DNA from: JAAXHF01 sp963665955
GTDB taxonomy: Bacteria > Desulfobacterota > Binatia > Bin18
NCBI GenBank assembly: GCA_965231765.1
Contig: OZ246887.1
Coordinates: forward strand, 2,728,001 to 2,792,000
Direction of reading: 5' to 3'
DNA: 64,000 nt
The translations under genes were made by a program, and so were the position numbers. The notes under the pieces were generated by a model. That model had not been told where the DNA came from. It saw only the letters and a program-made list of their open reading frames with translations, and did not search any database. Of this stretch, positions 52,327 through 61,096 are shown one piece after another (the stretch's first letter is position 1; every line of letters starts with the position of its first letter).

Positions 52327-53034
52327 ATGAAGCGAGGATTCACCTTCTGGATGCTGTGGGTTTTTGCCACTTTAGGCGTAAGCGGTTGTGCCATGTCCGA
52401 GAGTAAAAGGAGAGGCACTGTAATCGGCGCGCTCGCCGGCGCTCTGGCTGGCGGAGGGATCGGGGCTGGAATTGGACCGGAGGCCAGTGACAATGAGGGC
52501 GACGGACGGGGGGTCGGGATTGTCATTGGGGCGGGGGCTGGCGCCATTCTTGGCGGCCTTGTGGGGTATGCCTTAGCGGACGACCCACCACCACCACCAC
52601 CACCACCACCACCACCACCACCACCACCACCACCGCCACCACCGCCGCCACCACCACCGCCGCCGCCGCCAGATCCGTGTGACGGGATGGTCTTGCGGGG
52701 GATTATCTTCGATTTCGGGAAGGCCGACATCCGCCCCGAGTTTGAGCCCGTCCTGGATGAGGTGGCCACTCTCCTCCACCAGTGTCCGGATGTGCGCGTC
52801 TCGGTGGAAGGCCATACGGACGCAATCGGGTCGGAGCGCTATAACCAGGCGCTCTCCGAGCGCCGGGCCGAGGCCGTCGCCAGCTATCTGGTCGGCCAGG
52901 GCGTCGATGCAGGGCGGCTCGACACGGTCGGCTTCGGCGAGAGCGATCCCGTCGCCCCGAACGTAGACGCAGACGGCAGGGATAACCCACAGGGCCGGCA
53001 GGCCAACCGCCGGATCGTCTTCAAAGCCCTGTAG
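52327..53034 (+). CDS. OmpA-family lipoprotein with a 29-proline linker
   Basis: 235 residues. The signal ends in a lipobox (LGVSGC), so it is likely a lipid-anchored outer-membrane protein. Next comes a Gly-rich zipper region (GALAGALAGGGIGAGIG, GAGAGAILGG), then 29 consecutive prolines (bases 52585-52671, mostly CCA), then an OmpA-like peptidoglycan-binding domain: IIFDFGKADIRPEFEPVL, VEGHTDAIGSERYN, RRAEAVASYL and a C-terminal NRRIVF. It should tether the outer membrane to peptidoglycan, with the polyproline rod spanning the gap. Translation of such a run needs EF-P. Confidence 0.93.
   Translation: MKRGFTFWMLWVFATLGVSGCAMSESKRRGTVIGALAGALAGGGIGAGIGPEASDNEGDGRGVGIVIGAGAGAILGGLVGYALADDPPPPPPPPPPPPPPPPPPPPPPPPPPPPPDPCDGMVLRGIIFDFGKADIRPEFEPVLDEVATLLHQCPDVRVSVEGHTDAIGSERYNQALSERRAEAVASYLVGQGVDAGRLDTVGFGESDPVAPNVDADGRDNPQGRQANRRIVFKAL
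52585..52671 (+). repeat. CCA/CCG trinucleotide microsatellite
   Basis: 87 bp of in-frame CCA with some CCG codons, all encoding proline. Slippage would change the proline count without shifting the frame. Confidence 0.9.
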
Positions 53035-53504
53035 GACAAGCGGCGCAAGCGGGAGTATCCCAACAGCCGCCTCTCATCCTGGGCCGGAATCAGGATGAGC
53101 GGCACACAAGAAAAAGGGGATACATATGTATCCCCTTTTTTATTGCTCGTTTATATTTATATGGGCTCAGGGACGGAGGAAGGAGCTTCTCAAAACTTTT
53201 CTGGCCTGAGCTCTTTACCAAATAGGCACAAAGAGAAACAAGCAGTGAAACGCTCAACAATCTGGTTGAATGCTTGGGGCTTCCGCAACACAGCACGTCG
53301 AAAGAAAATGAAATGCTTACAGAAGTGTTGCAACGTATGAATGACTCGGCTAGGGTCGTCATCAGCCATGGGTCACGGCCACAGAGTAAAAAGCTGGACA
53401 TTCCTGCTATGTGCACCTGCTGCATTCCTCTTCCTCACACCAGCCTCCTACGTTTTTTCTGAGATGTCACCAAGATCGTAAAGATCAGAAAGGAAGTCTT
53501 TTTA
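53035..53504. other. 470-bp intergenic region with perfect 30-bp palindrome
   Basis: No convincing gene. The palindrome lies at 53111-53140. The rest has a low-similarity ORF on the plus strand (53274 onward) that I do not regard as real. Confidence 0.4.
53111..53140. terminator. Perfect 30-bp palindrome, probable bidirectional terminator
   Basis: AAAAAGGGGATACAT followed by its exact complement in reverse. A GC core (GGGGATACATATGTATCCCC) flanked by A-run and T-run is the shape of a Rho-independent terminator in both directions. Placed 76 bp after the OmpA-like gene. Confidence 0.75.
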
Positions 53505-54137
53505 ATGAGCACTCTGAACACACTCACACTTCCCAAGGGGCAAACGGCTCTCCTCATCATGGATTGCCAAAACGATATCGTCCACGAAGACGGCAAATTT
53601 GGCGGACAGCTGACCGGCGGCACCATGCCCAAACGTATCAAGGAACAGGGCATTCTCGAAACCATTAGCAAACTCGCCGCTGCCGCTCGGCAGGCCGGCG
53701 TTCCGGTTATTCACGTGCGACACGCCTACCGACCAGACTATGTTGATCTGCCCACCAACGCTCCGATGTGGGCCAACATGAAGGAACTGCAAGCCCTCCA
53801 GGACGGCAGCTGGGGAGCCGAGGTTCATGACACGGTCAGCCCAGAGCCCCAAGACATCGTCCTGGTCAAAACGCGGGTCAGCGCCTTTTACGCCAGCCCG
53901 CTGGCCGGGATTCTCGACGCCCAGGGGCTGAACCACTTAATCCTCACCGGGGTTGCCACAGACGGCGTTGTCGAAGGCACGGCCCGGGACGGCATCGACC
54001 GCGGCTATTCCATGACCATCCCCAAAGACTGCTGTATCGCCACCACCGAAGAGGCCCATCAGGTCATCCTGGGCGGGATACTGGGGGCCTTTACCACCGT
54101 CTGTGAGGCCGACGATATCATCCAGGCCCTGGCCTAA
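53505..54137 (+). CDS. Isochorismatase-fold cysteine-hydrolase-family protein, catalytic Cys replaced
   Basis: 210 residues. The fold motifs are ALLIMDCQNDI with D20 and LVKTRVSAFYA with K122. The nucleophile position of cysteine hydrolases (GVATDxCVxxTA) reads GVATDGVVEGTA, with V155 instead of Cys. It therefore cannot be a normal cysteine hydrolase; an isochorismatase-type or other reaction is possible. It is first in a same-strand cluster with CoA-transferase and amidohydrolase genes. Confidence 0.85.
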   Translation: MSTLNTLTLPKGQTALLIMDCQNDIVHEDGKFGGQLTGGTMPKRIKEQGILETISKLAAAARQAGVPVIHVRHAYRPDYVDLPTNAPMWANMKELQALQDGSWGAEVHDTVSPEPQDIVLVKTRVSAFYASPLAGILDAQGLNHLILTGVATDGVVEGTARDGIDRGYSMTIPKDCCIATTEEAHQVILGGILGAFTTVCEADDIIQALA

Positions 54138-54166
54138 AACGCCTCTCGCTCAGAAGGAGCACGGAC

Positions 54167-55366
54167 ATGACTCAGACCAGTGCACTCGCCGGTACTCGGG
54201 TAATCGACCTCACCAATAATCAGGCTGGCCCCTCGTGTGGGCAGATGCTCGCCTGGCTTGGCGCGGAGGTGATTAAGGTTGAGGAACCGGGCAAGGGAGA
54301 TGTCGCCCGGACGAGTCTGGGCGACCAACCGGACGTCGATAGCCTGTTCTTTCTGACCTTTAACGCCAATAAACGCAGCCTGACGATCAACCTCAAAAGC
54401 GCTCAGGGCAAAGAGGTGTTTGGCAAACTGATCAAAACGGGGGATGTGCTGCTGGAAAATTTCGGACCGGGCGTCTTGGACCGTTTAGGCTTTGACTACT
54501 CGAAGCTCAAGAGCCTGAACCCCGGCCTGGTCTTGGCCAGCATCAAAGGCTTTGGCACGTATGGGCCGTATAGTCACTACAAGAGCTATGAGCCCATCGC
54601 CCAAGCCATGGGGGGCTCAATGAGCGTCACCGGTTTTCCCGATTCCCCACCAACGGTGACCTGGGCATGCATCGGCGACTCCGGCACAGGCATGCATTGT
54701 ACCATTGGCATCCTAGCCGCGCTCATGCAACGCAACACCACAGGTGAGGGTCAGCAAGTCGAAGTGTCAATGCAAGATGCGGTTGTCAATCTGATCCGGG
54801 TCAGTTTACGCGACCACCAACGGACGGGAAAAGTCGTCGAACGTAACGGCAACCAGCTCGGCCCCTTTGTGCCAGCTACCACCTATCGGTGCCATCCCGG
54901 CGGTCCAAACGATTACGTCTTCATTATTGCCCAACAACAAATGTGGCACCCGCTGCTGCGGGCCATGGAGCGAACGGACTTAATTGGAGACCCACGTTAT
55001 GAGGCGCTCCAGGCCCGCGTCGAACGTATGGATGAAGTCAATGCTCTTATCGAGGACTGGACGTCTCAACGATCAAAACATGAAGTGATGCGCATTCTGG
55101 CAGACGCTGGGGTGCCGTGTGGTGCCTGCCAAGACACCGGCGAGGTCTTGCGTGACCCACACCTCAAAGCCAGGGACATGATCGTTGAAGTTGAGCACCC
55201 GGTGCGCGGAAAATATCTGGCCGCAGGCAATCCGATCAAACTGTCTGCCTCTTCGGTCCCGATTACCACCTCACCGCTTTTAGGCGAGCATAATGCCGAG
55301 CTTCTTGCCGAATTAGGCTACACCGAAGCCGATATCACCTCTCTCAAAGACGAAGGCGCTATCTGA
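54167..55366 (+). CDS. CaiB/BaiF family CoA-transferase
   Basis: 399 residues, class III CoA-transferase. Motifs: GTRVIDLTNNQAGPSCGQMLAWLGAEVIKVE (split) at the N-terminus, NFGPGVLDRLG, LVLASIKGFG, and TGEGQQVEVSMQDAVVN. It moves CoA from one acid to another to activate a carboxylate. It begins 29 nt after the hydrolase-fold gene with GAAGGAGC as ribosome site. The active-site Asp region (IGDSGTGMHCTIG) is present. Likely activates the acid for beta-oxidation. Confidence 0.92.
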   Translation: MTQTSALAGTRVIDLTNNQAGPSCGQMLAWLGAEVIKVEEPGKGDVARTSLGDQPDVDSLFFLTFNANKRSLTINLKSAQGKEVFGKLIKTGDVLLENFGPGVLDRLGFDYSKLKSLNPGLVLASIKGFGTYGPYSHYKSYEPIAQAMGGSMSVTGFPDSPPTVTWACIGDSGTGMHCTIGILAALMQRNTTGEGQQVEVSMQDAVVNLIRVSLRDHQRTGKVVERNGNQLGPFVPATTYRCHPGGPNDYVFIIAQQQMWHPLLRAMERTDLIGDPRYEALQARVERMDEVNALIEDWTSQRSKHEVMRILADAGVPCGACQDTGEVLRDPHLKARDMIVEVEHPVRGKYLAAGNPIKLSASSVPITTSPLLGEHNAELLAELGYTEADITSLKDEGAI

Positions 55367-55595
55367 GCGCAAGATCTGGGCACAACATATTCGTCCCGCA
55401 GACCCCACCTACGCTTGCGTAGGGACGGTTCACCAGCGACTCGGTCGTCCCCTCCAACAACCCTTGCATTCCCGGAGAAAAAAGGCGTATCGTGGCGGTG
55501 TGGTAGCGGGAAAACCTGTTGAGAACCTGAGCGGAATCGAGCAGGAGGCCCACACAACCCTGTAGCAAAACGTACGTATAGAAGGAGGGTCCCAT

Positions 55596-56711
55596 ATGGC
55601 AAACAATAGTGTGATTTCAGCGGATTCGCATTTTGTAGAACCGCCGAGCATGTGGAAGGAGCGGCTTGATAAGAAGTTTCGAGACAAGGCGCCCCACACG
55701 GTCAAAGACCTGCGCGGTAAAGCGGGGGAGTATTTTGTGTGCGAAAACATCTCGCCCTTCCCGGTCGCCGCCTTCTTTGGCGCGGGCGTCCCGTCCGCCG
55801 AGTTACCCGCGCACAATAAAAAAGGCATGGATCAAGCGCCCGCCTCCGTGTGGGACCCGGCCGCCCGGATTCAGGATCAAGATCGGGACGGCGTGGTCGC
55901 CGAGGCGATCTACACCTCGATGGGCATGCCGCTATATATGCTGGATGATGTGGAACTCCGGGCCGCCTGTTTCCGCGCCTATAATGACTGGGCGGCCGAA
56001 TATTGCAGCCACGATCCGAAACGCCTCTTACCGCTGGGCCTGATTACACTCGAAGACATTCAGGCCGGCGCCAAAGAGCTCGAGCGGTGTGCCAAAAAAG
56101 GCATCCGGGGCGCGATGATTTGGGCCGAAGCACCAGAAGACAAACCCTATAGCGATCCAGCCTATGATCCGTTCTGGGCGGCCGCGTCCGCTCTCAACAT
56201 GCCCTTGTCTCTCCACATCCTGACGGGGCGCAAGGGGACCGGAGTGGACTTCTTTAGTGGCAATCTGGCCCTCCAGGCCACGACGCTGTACCACGAAGTG
56301 GAACGCTCGCTGGCCGTCTTTGTCCTCGGGGGCGTCCTCGAGCGGTTTCCTCACCTCAAAATTGTCTCGGCCGAGAACGATGTGGCCTGGATGTCCTACT
56401 TTATGTGGCGGATGGATTTGATTCATGGGCGGTTGGGTTCGATGGGCACGACCGCAAAGTTGAGTCTCAAGCCGAGCGAGTACATCAAACGCCAAGTCTA
56501 CGCCACCTTTATCAACGAACCGCTCTTCATCCGCACCCTCGACCTGTATGGCCCGGACAATGCGATGTGGTCCTCAGACTACCCGCATACGGCTGCCACC
56601 TGGCCCCGTTCCCAAGACTTCATTGCCAAGACGTTTAACGAGCTCGCCGAGACCGACCGGCGGAAAATCGTCCACGACACAGCCGCCAAGCTGTATAATA
56701 TCGAAGTTTAA
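55596..56711 (+). CDS. Amidohydrolase (AMDHD 2-type) family metal-dependent hydrolase
   Basis: 371 residues. The first metal motif is changed from HxH to DSH in SADSHFVEPPSMWKERLD, typical of this decarboxylase-like subfamily. Later: LSLHILTGRK (metal His), VSAENDVAWM and the catalytic Asp in MWSSDYPHTAATWP. Such enzymes hydrolyse or decarboxylate ring-fission products. It has AAGGAGGG 7 nt upstream. The protein at 58674-59804 is its paralogue; the two flank a D-aminoacylase-like gene. Confidence 0.88.
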   Translation: MANNSVISADSHFVEPPSMWKERLDKKFRDKAPHTVKDLRGKAGEYFVCENISPFPVAAFFGAGVPSAELPAHNKKGMDQAPASVWDPAARIQDQDRDGVVAEAIYTSMGMPLYMLDDVELRAACFRAYNDWAAEYCSHDPKRLLPLGLITLEDIQAGAKELERCAKKGIRGAMIWAEAPEDKPYSDPAYDPFWAAASALNMPLSLHILTGRKGTGVDFFSGNLALQATTLYHEVERSLAVFVLGGVLERFPHLKIVSAENDVAWMSYFMWRMDLIHGRLGSMGTTAKLSLKPSEYIKRQVYATFINEPLFIRTLDLYGPDNAMWSSDYPHTAATWPRSQDFIAKTFNELAETDRRKIVHDTAAKLYNIEV

Positions 56712-56829
56712 CAAACAACCATGAGTTGCGAGTCACGAGGACTGCGTGGGCCGAAACCGGGGAACTTCGTCCTGTTCATACGCAGTCCTCAGCCCTCGTG
56801 ACTCAGCGCCTTATACTAAGGAGGGTCAT

Positions 56830-58563
56830 ATGCCACAGTTTGATACCGTCATTAAAGGCGGAACGATTGTCGATGGAACGCTGGTCCCACCATACAAGTC
56901 GGACCTTGGCATCAAGGATGGCAAGATCACCAAAATTGGCAAGATCAACACCAATGAGGGTGCCAAAGTCCTGGATGCTTCAGGCATGATTGTTGCCCCT
57001 GGCGCGGTTGATCTGCACGCCCACTATGATGCCCCACTGCACTGGGACCCCTACTGCACAATTGGCAGCTGGCATGGCGTGACGTCTGTCACCAATGGCA
57101 ACTGCGGATTTGGTTTTGCACCAGTCCATAATCAGGACGCCGACCGTTCAATGTACTCGATGGAGCGCAATGAGGCTATCCCTTTTGATGCCATGAAGGC
57201 GACCATGCCGTTTAGTTGGGAGACCTTTCCCCAATGGATGGACCATATCGATCAGCTGCCCAAGGGTATCAATATGATCCAGTTGGTACCCGTCACCCCA
57301 CTCGTGAGTTATGCGATGGGTGGTTGGGACCAAGCCAAGAGCCGTCAGCCGAATGACAAAGAGATGACAGAAATTTTCCGCATCCTGGACGAATCGATGG
57401 CGGCCGGAGCCAACGGCTGGGCAGCCCAGCGCTTGACCGGTTATGGGGCGTCAGTGCAGCGGGACTACGACGGCACACTGATGGTTTCAGACATGATGTC
57501 GGATGAGTTCTATCTGAACCTGGCCAAGGCCATGAGCAAGTATGACAGAGGCACTATCCAGTTTGCCCAGAACACCGGCGCCATCGACGAAGGGGTGGAA
57601 GGCAACCGGCGGGACATGAGCTTTGGTGGCCAGCTGGCTGAACTGGCAAACAATCCGCTCATCTTTAATGCAGTGCTGGTGACGGATGAGAAGCCGGAAG
57701 TGTTCCGGACTATGCTGAGTGTGGTGGACGAATACAATAAAAAGGGCGTGCCCTTGGTGGCCCACGGCTTGACCAAGCGCCTCGATTTCCGTTTTTCGTT
57801 CTCGGACGAGTGGAACCTGTTTGACAACGTGGACTCGTGGCGGGAGGCGACGCTGGGGACCGAAGAGGAACGCAAGATCAAGCTCGCCAAGCCTGACCTG
57901 CGCCGCGCCATGAAGGCGGAGTATGACCGGACCAAACAGCCCAAAGCTTTGGGTGATATTGCCACCTTTATCTGTAGAAAGGTGGAGAACGAGGATCTGA
58001 GCAAGAAGTACCGCGATCGCATGGTCGGCGACATTGCCCGGGAGGAGAACAAGCACGTCATCGATACGCTGCTCGACATCTCGGCAGCAGACGACTGGAA
58101 GGCCGAATGGATGACTCCGATGCGGAACCAGAATCCAGATAACTGTAAGGAGCTGTTGAGCCATCGCACGGTCGCCGGCTTCTCCGATGGTGGAGCCCAC
58201 ACCAAGTTCCAGACGCTGGGCGCCTATGTCACTGATCTGTTGACTTGGATGGTGCGCGATACTGGAAAACTCACCGTAGAGCAGGCCCACTATCATCTCA
58301 GCTACCTGCCGGCCTGGACAGCGGGGTTCAAGGATCGGGGTTGCCTACGGGAAGGCCTGGCGGCCGACATTCTCGTCTACGATCTCGACAAACTGGCTGT
58401 GAAGCCGACCGAGATCCTCCACGATGTACCCCCCAACAACTGGCGGCGAGTGCAGGGCGCCGAAGGCTACCGTTGGATCATGGTCAATGGTGAGGTGAGC
58501 TTCGAAGACGGCCAGTCCACAGGAGCGCTGCCAGGCAAGCTGATCCGGTGTAATCAGTTGTAA
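56830..58563 (+). CDS. D-aminoacylase/N-acyl-D-amino-acid deacylase family protein
   Basis: 577 residues from ATG 56830 (AAGGAGGG 5 nt upstream); the longer frame to 56746 is rejected. Family motifs: FDTVIKGGTIVDGT, VVAPGAVDLHAHYDAPLHWDP (split), GNCGFGFAPV and a C-terminal FSDGGAHTKFQTLGAYV. It is a zinc amidohydrolase that removes acyl groups from D-amino acids or related amides. It sits between two AMDHD 2 genes. The exact substrate is unclear. Confidence 0.88.
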   Translation: MPQFDTVIKGGTIVDGTLVPPYKSDLGIKDGKITKIGKINTNEGAKVLDASGMIVAPGAVDLHAHYDAPLHWDPYCTIGSWHGVTSVTNGNCGFGFAPVHNQDADRSMYSMERNEAIPFDAMKATMPFSWETFPQWMDHIDQLPKGINMIQLVPVTPLVSYAMGGWDQAKSRQPNDKEMTEIFRILDESMAAGANGWAAQRLTGYGASVQRDYDGTLMVSDMMSDEFYLNLAKAMSKYDRGTIQFAQNTGAIDEGVEGNRRDMSFGGQLAELANNPLIFNAVLVTDEKPEVFRTMLSVVDEYNKKGVPLVAHGLTKRLDFRFSFSDEWNLFDNVDSWREATLGTEEERKIKLAKPDLRRAMKAEYDRTKQPKALGDIATFICRKVENEDLSKKYRDRMVGDIAREENKHVIDTLLDISAADDWKAEWMTPMRNQNPDNCKELLSHRTVAGFSDGGAHTKFQTLGAYVTDLLTWMVRDTGKLTVEQAHYHLSYLPAWTAGFKDRGCLREGLAADILVYDLDKLAVKPTEILHDVPPNNWRRVQGAEGYRWIMVNGEVSFEDGQSTGALPGKLIRCNQL

Positions 58564-58607
58564 GCTGTGAGCCATCGGCTCTTAGCAGTTAGCACAAGAC
58601 AGTAGCA

Positions 58608-58660
58608 ACCGGGGAATCGGGGAGTTATAAACGACTTCTTTGATTCCCCGGTCTTTTTTA
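58608..58660 (+). terminator. Strong Rho-independent terminator just before the next gene
   Basis: ACCGGGGAATC (58608-58618) pairs with GATTCCCCGGT (58642-58652) and is followed by CTTTTTT. It ends about 14 nt before the next ATG, leaving no room for a promoter between them. Confidence 0.85.
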
Positions 58661-58673
58661 TGGAGGAACAAAT

Positions 58674-59804
58674 ATGGCAGGCCAGGATTTGATGATATCA
58701 GCCGATTCACATGTCATTGAACCGCGCAATCTGTGGGTCGAGCGCATGGATAAAGCATTTCGCGATCGGGCACCACGAGTGGAGAGTAACCCAGGCAACC
58801 TCAAAGGCGAGTGGTTTATCTGTGAGGGGCTGGAACCCCGCCCTGCCTCGCTTGCTTTTGCCGCAGGCAAAGACCCCAGCGAGTACAATGAGTTTCAGAA
58901 AGCAACAAACTATGACAATGGCATTGCAGGCGGTTGGGAAGCCGCCCCACGACTCAAAGACATGGCCTTCGACGGTGTTGAGGCTGAGGTGATTTATACG
59001 ACCTTAGGATTTCGTTTATTCGGCTTGCTGGATGAGCCATTTCAGCGAGAACTCTTCCGAGTCTACAACGACTGGCTGGCTGAGCTGTGCGACTATTCCC
59101 CAAAACAACTCCTTGGCTTGGCAATGATTCCCCTCTTGGATGTTGACGTGGGAATCAAGGAGCTACGCCGCTGCGCCAAGATTGGATTACGAGGCGCGCT
59201 CATCATGTGCTCTCCACCAGAAGGCCACAGCTATTCAGACAGCACCTATGATCCGTTTTGGGCTGAAGCGCAGGAGCTCAACATGCCGCTCAGTTTGCAC
59301 TTAGGCACAGGCCACGGCAAAGAGAGCCGCTATGATTCCAATCTGTTCCTACGAGCGATGACCATTCCGCACGAAGTTCAGCGGACCTTTGCCACGCTGG
59401 TGTTCGGCGGGGTATTAGAACGATTTCCGGAGCTGCAGCTCGTCTCAGCTGAAAACGACATTGGCTGGTTGCCGCACTTCCTGGCGCGGGCCGATCTCAC
59501 CTATCACAAGCTGGGGTCACTCAAGCTAAGCGCGTCGAGTGATGCGAAGCTCACGCTGTTACCCAGCGAGTATTTCCGCCGCCAGGTGTATGCGACATTC
59601 ATTGATGATGAAGTAGGCGTTCGTAACACTGATCTGTTTGGAACAGACAACTACATGTGGTCCAGTGACTATCCACATTTGATGGCAACCTGGCCGCACT
59701 CACGCGAAGCTGTCGCCCGCAACTTTCAAGGCATTAGTGAAGATGTACAGCGGAAAATCGTCCGCGAGAATGTCACGCGGTTGTATCATATCGATTTAAA
59801 TTGA
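58674..59804 (+). CDS. Amidohydrolase (AMDHD 2-type) family protein, paralogue
   Basis: 376 residues, the same architecture as the gene at 55596: ISADSHVIEPRNLWVERMDK (split), GLRGALIMCSPPEGHSYSD, LSLHLGTGH, and MWSSDYPHLMATWPHSREA. The identity is recognisable along the whole length, so a gene duplication is likely. Ribosome site TGGAGGA lies 7 nt upstream, directly after the terminator at 58608. Specialised for a related but different substrate than its paralogue (inference). Confidence 0.88.
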   Translation: MAGQDLMISADSHVIEPRNLWVERMDKAFRDRAPRVESNPGNLKGEWFICEGLEPRPASLAFAAGKDPSEYNEFQKATNYDNGIAGGWEAAPRLKDMAFDGVEAEVIYTTLGFRLFGLLDEPFQRELFRVYNDWLAELCDYSPKQLLGLAMIPLLDVDVGIKELRRCAKIGLRGALIMCSPPEGHSYSDSTYDPFWAEAQELNMPLSLHLGTGHGKESRYDSNLFLRAMTIPHEVQRTFATLVFGGVLERFPELQLVSAENDIGWLPHFLARADLTYHKLGSLKLSASSDAKLTLLPSEYFRRQVYATFIDDEVGVRNTDLFGTDNYMWSSDYPHLMATWPHSREAVARNFQGISEDVQRKIVRENVTRLYHIDLN

Positions 59805-59857
59805 AGCGATCGGGATCGAATAATCAAGAGGAGCAGAAGAGACCAAGAGCTTTCGTC

Positions 59858-60004
59858 CTAAAAGTCAGACAGCGTCTCAGGGGAGAGCGGGCGTCCCTGC
59901 CCGCTTCTACAGAAAGGCAGATGAAATAGCAACGGGAAATACTTGTAGTCGGCTACACTGCCATTATTCGGCCATTCCGGTTTCAGCTCTTCCGGGATGA
60001 CCAT
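59858..60004 (-). CDS. Possible small ORF, interrupted by a palindromic repeat
   Basis: 48 codons. The start MVIPEELKPEWPNNGSVAD has AAAGGA 7 nt upstream and looks coding. From about codon 32 the sequence runs into the dispersed palindrome (59886-59905), so the 3' end may be a repeat insertion. No family recognised. Confidence 0.3.
   Translation of the reverse strand: MVIPEELKPEWPNNGSVADYKYFPLLFHLPFCRSGQGRPLSPETLSDF
59886..59905. repeat. Palindromic repeat AGCGGGC-GTCCCT-GCCCGCT
   Basis: Exact inverted copy of the element at 14690-14709. Confidence 0.7.
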
Positions 60005-60133
60005 GGCTCTTTCCTTTCTTTGGCTTCAGCCCAGGATTGGGCGAATGCTCTCACATTGGTACAAGCGCTTTGGAGGGTCAGCAGTGCCTGCCGCTCTGAA
60101 CGAGCGGCGAAAATGAGCAGATGAGCAGGGGCA

Positions 60134-60436
60134 TTACTGCGGCATCTTAAACTCAGGCGCCATCACCGCGTTGGCATTCGTTGTGATCGAGATCCGCAGG
60201 TCCTTATGCGGCTTGTATTCCGGATCGTCCATAAAGTCCCGGATGGCTTGTTCGGATGGGAAGCGGACCACCACCGCACCTTTCGGTGGATCACCCTGGA
60301 GAGGCTCAGTTTCGAATTCCCCCACAAGCACTTCGCCTTTGTACTTGGTTAGGAAGGGAAGCACGCCGGGGATGTATTCTTTCTGGTAACGCTCAGTATC
60401 CGTTATGGTATGAGTCAAAATAAAGTATGCAGACAT
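60134..60436 (-). CDS. DUF1330 domain protein
   Basis: 100 residues. A ferredoxin-like (dimeric alpha+beta barrel) protein: SAYFILTHTITDTERYQKEY, YKGEVLVGEFETEPLQGDP and VVRFPSEQAIRDFMDDPEY are the usual DUF1330 blocks. Function unknown; related folds include small oxygenases and stress proteins. GGGAGG lies 6 nt before the ATG. Single gene between unannotated stretches. Confidence 0.88.
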   Translation of the reverse strand: MSAYFILTHTITDTERYQKEYIPGVLPFLTKYKGEVLVGEFETEPLQGDPPKGAVVVRFPSEQAIRDFMDDPEYKPHKDLRISITTNANAVMAPEFKMPQ

Positions 60437-60664
60437 TGTTGTCCTCCCTGGAAGAATGGATCAAGAGATAAGCGGACAGGTATCAATACCACTGTCGGAA
60501 AGCCCAAATCAAGCACATAATTAAGGACCTTCCTGGAATCGAATTCGAGGCCGACCTTGCCTTGAGGAGACTCGCCACGTTACCCTTTTTGCTCGCCTCG
60601 TCATTGAACACCCGACATGTGAGCGGATAGCCGTAGGGCAGGCATAAGCCAGCACGGGAATGAC
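60437..60664. other. About 230 bp with nothing recognised
   Basis: No gene, palindrome or clear promoter was found by eye between the DUF1330 and ankyrin genes. Confidence 0.3.
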
Positions 60665-61057
60665 TCAGACCTTGCCAGGCGACTCAAGCAGTCTGGCAAT
60701 CTCAGTGTGACCATGTTCTTTGGCAAGAGATATTGCAGTCTCGTCCGTGAAATTATCCTTTAGCAGCGGATCGGCACCTGCCTCAAGGAGGACTTTGACT
60801 GCATCGAGATGGCCGTTGCTGGCGGCTTTCATCAAAGCAGTCCGGCCCATTTCGTCGCTGACATTAGGATCCATCCCGGCCCACAGGAACAACTGCACGA
60901 TGCGAGTTCCGCCCAGCTCTGCATAGGTCAGAAAATGCGTCTGATCCCATTGTAGTCCATACAGGGCAAGCTCTTCACGTGCATCTTCAGCGCTTGGAGA
61001 ACAGCTGAGCAAGACGAGACACATACCCAGGACACAGCTGTAGCGAGTGAGAAGCAT
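60665..61057 (-). CDS. Ankyrin-repeat lipoprotein
   Basis: 130 residues from ATG 61057, with AGGAGG 5 nt upstream. A lipobox (VLLSCS) follows a short hydrophobic signal, so the protein should be a lipid-anchored periplasmic or outer-membrane protein. The mature part has three ankyrin units, with the consensus DEMGRTALMKAASNGHLDAVKVLLEAGADP (split). It would bind a partner protein. Probably co-transcribed with the small lipoprotein gene at 61097. Confidence 0.8.
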   Translation of the reverse strand: MLLTRYSCVLGMCLVLLSCSPSAEDAREELALYGLQWDQTHFLTYAELGGTRIVQLFLWAGMDPNVSDEMGRTALMKAASNGHLDAVKVLLEAGADPLLKDNFTDETAISLAKEHGHTEIARLLESPGKV

Positions 61058-61096
61058 AGTGACCTCCTGGCCTGGTGAATTGTTCATGCTCTCAGC

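Noticed and set aside
52585..52671. Trinucleotide repeat as a CRISPR or minisatellite array
   Set aside because: There are no spacers, and the unit is a codon inside a clear gene.
52308..52769. Poly-Gly minus-strand frame at the proline repeat
   Set aside because: The glycine run is only the complement of the CCA/CCG repeat of the OmpA-like gene.
53274..53462. 62-codon ORF after the OmpA-like gene
   Set aside because: No ribosome site, unlikely composition and no recognisable domain.
57487..58296. 269-codon minus-strand frame opposite the D-aminoacylase gene
   Set aside because: It lies within a well supported gene and reads as low-complexity shadow sequence.
14690..59905. Short palindromes as CRISPR repeats
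   Set aside because: They occur singly, far apart and without regular spacing; no cas genes are present.
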